From Fibrobacteraceae bacterium (lineage in GTDB: Bacteria > Fibrobacterota > Fibrobacteria > Fibrobacterales > Fibrobacteraceae), in NCBI GenBank assembly GCA_023231365.1, contig JALNVO010000211.1, positions 1 through 5,068 of the forward strand: a stretch of DNA of 5,068 nt, written 5' to 3'. Shown here in pieces: positions 1 through 4,289 of this stretch. The translations under genes were made by a program, and so were the position numbers. Positions within the stretch are counted from its first letter, which is position 1, and the number at the start of each line of letters is the position of its first letter. The notes beneath the pieces are model-generated. The model did not search any database. It saw only the letters and a program-made list of their open reading frames with translations, and was not told where the DNA came from.

Positions 1-502
1 TGAGCGCATCCCAGATCTCCGGGCCGGTCGTCGCGCGGTGTGCCGCCGGGTTCGCCGGATTTTCGAACTGCTGAGGCATGAAGGAATGGCCCGGATTTTC
101 GGCGAGAATCTGTTTCGCGCGGTCGATGGAGCCCTGCATTCCCTGGACTCCCGGAGTGAGCTCGAGTTTTGCGCCGTAGGCCGCCGCGAGTTTCCGGCGC
201 TCGATGCTCATGGAATCCGGCATCACGAGGATCAGCTTGTAGCCGCGGGCCGCGGCGACGAATGCGAGGCCGAGCCCGGTGTTCCCGCTGGTGGGTTCCA
301 CGATGATGTCACCCGCGTGCAAGAGCCCTCGTTTCTCTGCGTCATCGACCATGGCGACCGCGACGCGGTCCTTCGCCGAGAATCCGGGGTTCCGCGCCTC
401 GATTTTCGCATAGACGTTCGCGACTGCGCCCGGGCAGAGTTTCTGAATTTGTACAAGCGGGGTGTTGCCTGTGGATGCGACGTTATCTTTGAAAACGGAC
501 AT
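1..502 (-). CDS. cysK: Cysteine synthase A (O-acetylserine sulfhydrylase), 5' part only
   Basis: PLP-dependent enzyme that makes L-cysteine from O-acetylserine and sulfide in the cytoplasm, the last step of sulfur assimilation. The reverse strand gives 167 residues from ATG at 502; the family is usually about 310, so roughly the N-terminal half is present and the rest lies beyond base 1. Visible landmarks: the N-terminal GNTPLV motif (residues 12-17); the PLP Schiff-base lysine K44 in NPGFSAKDR (38-46); the cofactor-phosphate/substrate loop PTSGNTG (70-76); and near the edge NPANPAAHRATTGPEIW, which favours CysK over CysM. The start is supported by a Shine-Dalgarno GGAGG (complement of 507-511) four bases upstream. 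The gene lies downstream of the recombinase on the same strand, 76 bp apart. Codons are strongly G/C-ending, like the recombinase, suggesting resident chromosomal DNA. The family call is near certain; CysK over a close paralogue is very likely. Confidence 0.95.
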   Translation of the reverse strand, partial: MSVFKDNVASTGNTPLVQIQKLCPGAVANVYAKIEARNPGFSAKDRVAVAMVDDAEKRGLLHAGDIIVEPTSGNTGLGLAFVAAARGYKLILVMPDSMSIERRKLAAAYGAKLELTPGVQGMQGSIDRAKQILAENPGHSFMPQQFENPANPAAHRATTGPEIWDAL

Positions 503-572
503 AGAGCCTCCGAAAATTACAGGGGAAAGATAGAAGAAATCGGCGCTGGCGACCTATGACGGCGAAAACGGA

Positions 573-617
573 GCGGCTTCACGCCGCGAATGCGGATGAC
601 TTCGCGATGCATTCGCG
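573..617 (-). repeat. Two inverted repeats at the 3' end of the recombinase gene, possible weak terminator
   Basis: Two dyads overlap here. CGCGAATGC (585-593) and GCATTCGCG (609-617) form a perfect 9-bp stem with a 15-nt loop inside the last codons of the recombinase gene. GCGGC (573-577) and GCCGC (583-587) form a 5-bp hairpin across its stop codon, followed on the minus strand by a short TTTT. They share bases and cannot both form fully, so they could be alternative structures. The longer stem carries the same CGAATG/CATTCG half-sites as the repeats at 1579 and 1777, but with a much longer spacer. A terminator between the recombinase and cysK is possible, but the T-run is too short for confidence. 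Confidence 0.35.
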
Positions 618-1484
618 CTTGTGCTCGAGCGTCGGATGAACGTAGAGCGAAAGCGTGATGCCCACGTTCGCGTGTCCGAGGATTTCCGAGAGAGTCTTCA
701 CGTCCGTGCCCGTCTCGACCGCCCGCGTCGCGTAGGTGTGCCGCAGAATGTGGAAATGCGTCGGCGCGATGTTTAATTTGTGCAGAATGCGCCGGAAGTG
801 ATAGTCGAGGAGCCTCGGCTCCACGGGCGCGGCGGTGCCGCTCAGAATGTAGCGGTCCGTCCCCGCCGCCTGTTCCCGGAGCGCCGCGAGCAGATTCGGA
901 GGGATGGGGACTTCGCGCACGGAGTTCAGTGTCTTGGGAGCCTCGAACACGAGGCGCGTCTTCCCGGCGGGGCCTTCCGCCTGGACGCGGTGGTAGATGC
1001 GCGAGACGCGGAAGCATCCGCGGACGAAATCGAAGTCGCTGTAACGGAGCCCGCACAGCTCGGAAAGCCGCAGACCCGTGCAGAGCGCGAGCAGAAGCCC
1101 GACGCACCTGCGCGTGCCCTTCTTCGGGAGCCCGCGGGCGAGCGCCTCCGCGTCCGCGCCCGGCATGACGCGCGCCTGCCTCTTCGGAATTTTCGGGAAG
1201 CGGAACTTCAGCGCCTTCAGATCCGGGGACCCCTCCGGAAGCGAGCGGAAAAGCTTCTGCGTAAAGACGAGAACCAGCGCCCGCGTCGCGGGGGCAAGCG
1301 GCAGCGCGGCGAGCCCGTCCGCATAACCGTCCACGTCCTTCTGCGAAATTTCATTTATCTGTAATTTTGAAAAATACGGGTTGACATATTTTTCGAGGAT
1401 GGTACGGTAGCGCGCCCGCGTGTTGATTTTCCAGGCGGGGGAAAGGGACGCGAATGCGCGTTCGAAGACTTCAGTCGTAAGCAT
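579..1484 (-). CDS. Tyrosine recombinase (phage integrase/XerC-XerD family), candidate promoter invertase
   Basis: Site-specific recombinase of 301 residues, full length for a simple Xer-like enzyme. Residues about 5-85 match the helical SAM-like core-binding domain; about 105-300 are the catalytic domain. Catalytic set: R139 in CTGLRLSEL, probable K184 in the beta-hairpin (APKT before VREVPIP), H245 and R248 in HFHILRHTYATR, H271 in LGHANVGIT, and nucleophile Y281 in LSLYVHP. All are present, so the enzyme should be active. The ATG at 1484 is supported by AAGGAGT (complement of 1489-1495) five bases upstream. Its GC-rich codon use matches cysK and differs from the genes to its right. There is no excisionase, relaxase or phage gene nearby, which is unusual for an element integrase. 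Instead its 5' end faces a repeat-flanked promoter segment, as with FimB/FimE- or Bacteroides-type promoter invertases. Family certain; invertase role inferred. Confidence 0.95.
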   Translation of the reverse strand: MLTTEVFERAFASLSPAWKINTRARYRTILEKYVNPYFSKLQINEISQKDVDGYADGLAALPLAPATRALVLVFTQKLFRSLPEGSPDLKALKFRFPKIPKRQARVMPGADAEALARGLPKKGTRRCVGLLLALCTGLRLSELCGLRYSDFDFVRGCFRVSRIYHRVQAEGPAGKTRLVFEAPKTLNSVREVPIPPNLLAALREQAAGTDRYILSGTAAPVEPRLLDYHFRRILHKLNIAPTHFHILRHTYATRAVETGTDVKTLSEILGHANVGITLSLYVHPTLEHKRECIAKSSAFAA

Positions 1485-1537
1485 CGGGACTCCTTGTTCT
1501 GTGTGCTTTTCGCACGGGTTCGGAGCCCCTAGGTAGA

Positions 1538-1566
1538 TTTATTCCGGCGGAATTGAGCGGAGTTAA
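1538..1566 (-). promoter_or_regulatory. Weak candidate promoter of the recombinase gene with an internal dyad
   Basis: On the minus strand TTAACT (complement of 1561-1566) is followed after 17 bp by AATAAA (complement of 1538-1543), each a 4/6 match to sigma70 hexamers. The palindrome ATTCCG-G-CGGAAT (1541-1553) overlaps the -10 side and part of the spacer and could bind a regulator. The site lies outside the putative invertible segment, so it would give constant low expression whichever way the segment faces. The match is modest and the call tentative. Confidence 0.3.
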
Positions 1567-1572
1567 GGAATT

Positions 1573-1600
1573 TATCTGCGAATGGAGCATTCGGAGAAAA
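1573..1600 (+). repeat. Left 28-bp repeat with palindromic core (putative IRL of a promoter switch)
   Basis: Near-palindromic site: core CGAATG-GAG-CATTCG (1579-1593), extended by TATCTG on the left and GAGAAAA on the right. It can fold as a stem with outer pairs CT/AG (1576-1577 with 1595-1596), one G-G mismatch, six core pairs and a 3-nt loop. It matches the copy at 1771-1798 at 25 of 28 positions in direct orientation; the three differences are exactly the central GAG, which is CTC there. The 15-bp core is therefore the exact reverse complement of the other core. Symmetric arms around a short asymmetric centre are the architecture of simple tyrosine-recombinase sites such as loxP or dif. 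An A8 run (1597-1604) follows. Sequence identity is certain; function as a recombination site is inferred. Confidence 0.9.
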
Positions 1601-1791
1601 AAAATCCGCCCCGGCCCCTTTGGTTTTCGCAGCCCCCATTTTTACGGAATTTTCCGGCAGAAATCGCCAGTAATTGAAAAATGCCGGCGTTGTGTCCGGA
1701 ATCATAAGTGGCACAGGCTTTTTAAGAAGTCCTCTTGACTGTTAACTTCTTTTTACTTACATTTCAAACATATCTGCGAATGCTCCATTCG
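1579..1791. other. Putative invertible promoter segment (phase-variation switch), ON orientation
   Basis: Inverted 15-bp repeats (1579-1593 and 1777-1791) bound a 183-bp segment with no credible gene. Inside, close to the right repeat, is a rightward sigma70-like promoter (1735-1763). To the left, outside the segment, a tyrosine recombinase is transcribed away; to the right a gene starts 15 bp beyond the right repeat. This matches known invertible promoters (E. coli fimS, Bacteroides capsule promoters): inverted repeats, internal promoter, adjacent recombinase. Inversion would point the promoter at the recombinase and leave the rightward genes without it. It would also place the segment's T8 run (complement of 1597-1604), preceded by GC-rich sequence, in the rightward reading direction, possibly as a weak stop. 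Alternatives are an ordinary promoter between dispersed repeats, or loop flipping within a hairpin during replication. Switching is inferred, not shown. Confidence 0.5.
1735..1763 (+). promoter_or_regulatory. Sigma70-like promoter driving the rightward genes
   Basis: TTGACT (1735-1740, 5/6 to consensus) is followed after exactly 17 bp by TACATT (1758-1763, 4/6). The spacer and the bases after it are AT-rich. Transcription would be expected to begin near 1770, at the left edge of the right repeat, so the mRNA leader would start with that repeat's hairpin and reach the ATG at 1807. It is the best promoter in the window after the IS -10 box and lies wholly inside the putative invertible segment. 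Confidence 0.65.
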
Positions 1792-1798
1792 GAGAAAA
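1771..1798 (+). repeat. Right 28-bp repeat (putative IRR), also a leader hairpin
   Basis: Second copy of the near-palindromic site, core CGAATG-CTC-CATTCG (1777-1791), with the same TATCTG and GAGAAAA flanks as the copy at 1573. In RNA it would fold into a stem of six core pairs plus two outer pairs around a G-G mismatch (1774-1794), with a 3-nt loop. Given the predicted start near 1770, this hairpin would sit at the very 5' end of the transcript, where it could stabilise the mRNA. It leaves the Shine-Dalgarno at 1797-1802 just outside the stem. The repeat thus spans a possible recombination site and the untranslated leader. Confidence 0.9.
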
Positions 1799-1802
1799 GG
1801 AG
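1797..1802 (+). promoter_or_regulatory. Ribosome binding site deciding the GIY-YIG start
   Basis: AAGGAG lies four bases before the ATG at 1807. The open frame extends upstream to 1735, but those 24 codons cover the promoter spacer, -10 box and right repeat and have no ribosome site of their own. The start at 1807 is therefore preferred. Confidence 0.8.
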
Positions 1803-1806
1803 AAAT

Positions 1807-2394
1807 ATGAAGGATCTTATTAAGCTTCTCTTCGGTAAAATCAAGAACGGGAACGGCTTTAAAATAAAGTTCACCGATAAAGATCTTGCCGGCATAAAAT
1901 GCTATAAGATCAAAGAATTAAAGGCATCCATCCAGGAAAAGAAAAACAATATTGAGATTCCTGAAGTCCGGGGCATCTATTTTGTGGGGCAAGTGGACAA
2001 GGCGAAAAGTCTGCCTGTGCTTGAAAAATCTTCCATGCCGAAGAGTAAAGCCCGGGCAAAATGGTATGGTAAAGACGTTTTGGAACGAGTTTTGAAAGAG
2101 AGCCAGGACAAACGCATCCTCTACATTGGTAAAACGGATGCGAAAAAGGGCTTGAAAGAAAGAATCTCCGCGTATATCCGGTATATAAATAAGGCTAACA
2201 AAGTTACAGGCGCGCATAATGGCGGACGCTCTATTTGGCAATTAAAGGGAGCGGACGCGCTTGATTTCTGCTGGATCCCGATGGAAAAGATCACGGATGA
2301 TCCCGGTATCAAGGCCGAAGACATAGAAAAAGCGCTGATCGGGGCATACTGGGAATTATACAGGAATTATCCTTTTGCGAACAGAAGGCTTTGA
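1807..2394 (+). CDS. GIY-YIG nuclease-fold protein, first gene after the switch promoter
   Basis: Protein of 195 residues with the GIY-YIG fold: RGIYFVG (GIY at 56-58), ILYIGKT (YIG at 106-108), GLKERI with the usual catalytic arginine R119, a C-terminal helix with the likely metal-binding glutamate E174 (IEKALIGAYWELY), and the conserved asparagine N192 in YPFANRR. All expected catalytic positions are filled, so it could cleave DNA or RNA. Residues 1-50 are lysine-rich and hydrophilic, and about 60-100 form an unusually long charged insert between the two motifs. No signal peptide or second domain is seen, so it is probably cytoplasmic. Family members include UvrC, homing endonucleases and small restriction enzymes such as Eco29kI; no methylase is visible here, and the target cannot be named. 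It is AT-richer than the recombinase, suggesting acquisition. It is probably cotranscribed with the lipoprotein gene 62 bp downstream. Confidence 0.85.
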   Translation: MKDLIKLLFGKIKNGNGFKIKFTDKDLAGIKCYKIKELKASIQEKKNNIEIPEVRGIYFVGQVDKAKSLPVLEKSSMPKSKARAKWYGKDVLERVLKESQDKRILYIGKTDAKKGLKERISAYIRYINKANKVTGAHNGGRSIWQLKGADALDFCWIPMEKITDDPGIKAEDIEKALIGAYWELYRNYPFANRRL

Positions 2395-2456
2395 TACTGC
2401 GGATAATGAATATGGCGCTAAAAATGAGAAGGTCTGCGGAATTTAAAAGAAACACG

Positions 2457-2765
2457 ATGAGACTATCGCTAGCCGTGTTGTGCTTTTTATTTGTATCATG
2501 CCTGTCGGATCCTTTCGACTCGAAATCGGAGCGGGCGCCCACTGCTTGCCCCGGCTATATTGCAAATGACGCGGGACAGGGCTTAACTTGGCCTAAAGGT
2601 GATTTCGTTGTAATTGTCACAAAACGTAGTGAATGCGATGCAAAAGACACAATGTCGGAACTCTTTAATGTTGAAATAAGTGCGTTTAGAGGTCCTGACG
2701 GTGTCTTTTTTAATTACAACAGAAAAATTTATACAACAGAAGACACCGCTTATTTTGATTTGAAC
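2457..2765 (+). pseudogene. Small lipoprotein gene, 5' part, interrupted by the IS256-family element
   Basis: From ATG 2457 the product begins MRLSLAVLCFLFVSC: one basic residue, a hydrophobic stretch and a lipobox-like FVSC with C15 as the lipidation site (F at -3 is less usual). It should be an exported, membrane-anchored lipoprotein. The 103 codons before the IS hold a DSKSE tether and a mixed-strand globular part; no known family is recognised. At 2766 the IS begins, and reading on gives only five more codons to a TGA (2778-2780) inside its terminal repeat. Joining this part to 4122-4271 restores one continuous 152-residue reading frame. No clear Shine-Dalgarno precedes 2457. In-frame ATGs at 2406, 2412 and 2424, or a TTG at 2391 overlapping the previous stop, would only lengthen the basic N-terminus. 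A truncated lipoprotein may still be made. Confidence 0.75.
2758..2765 (+). repeat. Left target-site duplication of the IS
   Basis: ATTTGAAC directly abuts the left IS end and recurs exactly at 4114-4121 beside the right end. Eight bases is the usual duplication of IS256-family transposases. The copy is perfect, so the insertion is simple and probably fairly recent. Confidence 0.9.
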
Positions 2766-2789
2766 GAGGCTGTAAATTGAACTGTGTCA
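2766..2789 (+). repeat. Left terminal inverted repeat of the IS
   Basis: Pairs with 4090-4113 at 19 of 24 positions. It begins GAGGCTGT and ends in ACTGTGTCA, the innermost and best conserved part, where the transposase probably binds. It supplies the TGA that ends the interrupted lipoprotein frame. Confidence 0.9.
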
Positions 2790-2819
2790 CATCCTAAACA
2801 CCAACCCCCAAAACCTTAC

Positions 2820-2825
2820 TATAAT
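2820..2825 (+). promoter_or_regulatory. -10 box of the transposase promoter
   Basis: A perfect TATAAT lies 20 bp before the transposase ATG. No good -35 hexamer lies 16-18 bp upstream (the sequence there is A/C-rich), so the promoter may be weak, which is common for transposases. The flanks CCTTAC and GTAGGG form an imperfect dyad around the box. Confidence 0.5.
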
Positions 2826-2831
2826 GTAGGG

Positions 2832-2837
2832 AAAGGA
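2832..2837 (+). promoter_or_regulatory. Ribosome binding site deciding the transposase start
   Basis: AAAGGA lies eight bases before ATG 2846 but only two before the in-frame GTG at 2840. The ATG is therefore the better start. Confidence 0.7.
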
Positions 2838-2845
2838 TTGTGACA

Positions 2846-4060
2846 ATGACAGAAGAAGAAATCGATGCAATGATGACCAAGGCCAAAGACCAGTTCCGCA
2901 AGGGAGAACCGTTATTTGGAAGGAACGGAGCATTCCACTTTATGCTGGAAAACTTCCTGAATAACGCCCTTGAAGTCGAAATGGGGGATCATCTTGCAAA
3001 AAACAAGGACAATGGGGGAAAGGACCGACGCAACGGCAAGATGAAAAAGACAGTTCAAAGCGAGTACGGTCCCATTGACGTTGAAACACCTCGTGACAGG
3101 GACGGATCATTTGAACCGGAAACTGTGAAAAAAAGAGAAACAGTCCTTGCCGAAAGCCTGTCCGACAAAATCATCAGCCTGTATGCTTCGGGGCAAAGTA
3201 CACGCGACATCAGCAGGTTCATTGAAGAAAACTACGGCAGTTCCATTTCCGCAGAAACGATAAGCCATATCACCGACAAGGTCTGGCCGGAAATACAGTC
3301 CTGGCGCAACCGAAGCCTTGAAGATGTTTACCCTATCGTTTGGCTAGACGCGATTCATTACAAGGTCAAGGACGAAAAGGGCTCTACGGTATCCCGCGCC
3401 ATCTACAACGTACTTGGCGTAGACAGTTACGGGTTCAAAGATTTGCTTGGAATGTACGTATCGCAGAGCGAGGGAGCAAACTTTTGGCTGGGCGTCCTTA
3501 CGGATCTTAAAAACAGGGGCGTTCAGGATATTCTAATCGCTTGCGTAGATGGGCTTAAAGGGTTTCCGGATGCAATCAACGCCGTGTTTCCGGAAACAGA
3601 TGTGCAACTCTGCATCGTCCACCAGATTCGAAATTCGCTGAAGTACGTTGCAAGCAAAAACCAGAAGGAATTTCTCGCTGATCTTAAACTTGTATATAAA
3701 GCGGAGACACTTGAAAAGGCCGAAATGGAACTGGAAAATCTGGCCGCAAAATGGAAAGCTAAATATCCGATAGTCATCCGTTCCTGGCAGGGAAATTGGG
3801 CGAGCCTAAGTCGTTATTTTCAGTACACAAGTGACATCCGTCGCCTAATTTATACGACCAACACGGTAGAAGGTTATCATCGTCAGGTTCGCAGAGTGAC
3901 GAAGACCAAGGGCGTGTTCTCGTCAGATGAATCCTTGCTAAAACTGGTCTACCTTGCTTACCGCAATATCAAGAAGAGATGGACCTCGCCCTTGGCAAAT
4001 TGGGCACTAATCGCTCAACAGTTGTGCATTAGGTTCGAGGACCGATTTAAAATTTTGTAG
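2846..4060 (+). CDS. IS256-family (mutator-type) DDE transposase
   Basis: Catalyses transposition of its own element by DNA cleavage and strand transfer with an RNase H-like DDE core. The 404 residues are full length for the family. Order seen: N-terminal region with the NALEVEMGDHL motif (40-50) and a GKMKKTVQSEYGPIDVETPRDR stretch split here only by position (64-85); an HTH-like part, SGQSTRDISRFIEENYG (115-131); then the catalytic core with D168 (VWLDAIHYKV), D235 (CVDGLKGFPDAI), the family C-x2-H pair C256/H259 in CIVHQIRNS, and E342 in TTNTVEGYHRQVRR. No frameshift or internal stop is present. A GTG at 2840 would add two residues, but the ribosome site favours ATG 2846. The reading frame ends 53 bp before the right IS end, and no strong terminator follows, so some read-through into the genes downstream is possible. 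Confidence 0.97.
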   Translation: MTEEEIDAMMTKAKDQFRKGEPLFGRNGAFHFMLENFLNNALEVEMGDHLAKNKDNGGKDRRNGKMKKTVQSEYGPIDVETPRDRDGSFEPETVKKRETVLAESLSDKIISLYASGQSTRDISRFIEENYGSSISAETISHITDKVWPEIQSWRNRSLEDVYPIVWLDAIHYKVKDEKGSTVSRAIYNVLGVDSYGFKDLLGMYVSQSEGANFWLGVLTDLKNRGVQDILIACVDGLKGFPDAINAVFPETDVQLCIVHQIRNSLKYVASKNQKEFLADLKLVYKAETLEKAEMELENLAAKWKAKYPIVIRSWQGNWASLSRYFQYTSDIRRLIYTTNTVEGYHRQVRRVTKTKGVFSSDESLLKLVYLAYRNIKKRWTSPLANWALIAQQLCIRFEDRFKIL

Positions 4061-4089
4061 TTTTGAAGCGTAAGTCAATTAATCTACGA

Positions 4090-4113
4090 TGACACAGTTT
4101 GATTTACACTCCC
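4090..4113 (-). repeat. Right terminal inverted repeat of the IS
   Basis: Complement of the left end with five mismatches in 24. The ATG at 4089, just inside the element, opens a 60-codon frame running through this repeat into the lipoprotein 3' part. It has no ribosome site and is not a real start. Confidence 0.9.
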
Positions 4114-4121
4114 ATTTGAAC
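4114..4121 (+). repeat. Right target-site duplication of the IS
   Basis: Exact second copy of ATTTGAAC (2758-2765), directly abutting the right terminal repeat. In the interrupted gene this octamer covers the codons for L and N plus the last two bases of the aspartate codon in FDLN. Confidence 0.9.
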
Positions 4122-4271
4122 TGGGACAACCAGATATATGATTTATTCGATTCTAATATAACACCGTATGTCCGTATTACCTCAAACCATAATTATACCG
4201 TCTTTATTGGTATCTCCGAAGAGCGCTCGCTTATCGTGGACAGGAATGATAGCTTTTACTGGCAAAATTGA
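4122..4271 (+). pseudogene. Small lipoprotein gene, 3' part, cut off by the IS
   Basis: The 49 codons run from WDNQIYDLFDSN to a TGA at 4269-4271, in the frame needed to continue the part ending at 2765. After removing the IS and one target copy the junction reads AYFDLN-WDNQIYD without a shift. The segment is rich in aromatic and beta-strand-like stretches (PYVRITSNHNYTVFIGIS), consistent with the C-terminal sheet of a small secreted domain. It has no signal peptide or ribosome site of its own; an ATG at 4089 within the IS could give at most a fragment. The stop lies 18 bp before the FISUMP gene, which indicates that the two were cotranscribed. Confidence 0.75.
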
Positions 4272-4289
4272 ATAAATGCGGGCCACCTA

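Larger units (their letters stand above)
2766..4113 (+). mobile_element. Complete IS256-family insertion sequence, 1348 bp
   Basis: The element has one transposase gene, terminal inverted repeats and a target duplication. The ends match at 19 of 24 positions (2766-2789 against the complement of 4113-4090). The best block is TGTAAATTGAACTGTGTCA on the left against TGTAAATCAAACTGTGTCA on the right. Length and 8-bp duplication fit the IS256 family. It is inserted in the sense orientation within the lipoprotein gene, between codons, so precise excision would restore the frame. Its base composition lies between that of the GC-rich left part and the AT-rich cargo. With intact ends and catalytic residues it is probably still mobile. 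The IS name cannot be assigned by eye. Confidence 0.95.

Noticed and set aside
38..559. A 173-codon plus-strand frame over cysK
   Set aside because: It is antisense to a clearly recognisable cysteine synthase and has no family resemblance.
517..1364. Long open frames opposite or out of frame with the recombinase
   Set aside because: They are arginine-rich shadow translations of a GC-rich gene whose real frame has all catalytic motifs.
1529..1738. Two 61-codon open frames, one per strand, within the switch region
   Set aside because: Neither has a ribosome site or recognisable protein features. They are explained by chance open frames across the repeat and promoter segment.
1573..1798. The two 28-bp repeats as a minimal CRISPR array or as attL/attR of an integrated element
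   Set aside because: Only two copies exist with a 170-bp interval and no Cas genes. An element between them would hold no gene, and the inverted cores and internal promoter fit a switch better. Excision through the direct arms cannot be fully excluded.
1735..1806. Upstream extension of the GIY-YIG protein from TTG 1735
   Set aside because: These codons overlap the -35 hexamer, the -10 box and the right repeat and lack a ribosome site; ATG 1807 has AAGGAG four bases upstream.
2777..4102. Shorter IS boundaries at ACTGTGTCA (2781 and 4098) with a 4-bp TTGA duplication
   Set aside because: The inverted-repeat match continues outward for another 15 bases on both sides. The resulting ends at 2766 and 4113 are flanked by a perfect 8-bp duplication, the normal size for IS256, which also restores a reading frame.
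2754..4105. TTTGATTT shared on both sides of the IS (2754-2761 and 4098-4105) as target duplication
   Set aside because: The right copy lies inside the terminal inverted repeat and the left copy is not adjacent to an IS end. ATTTGAAC fits both boundaries exactly.
4089..4271. A separate 60-residue gene starting at ATG 4089
   Set aside because: The start lies inside the IS right end, has no ribosome site, and the frame is the continuation of the interrupted lipoprotein gene.
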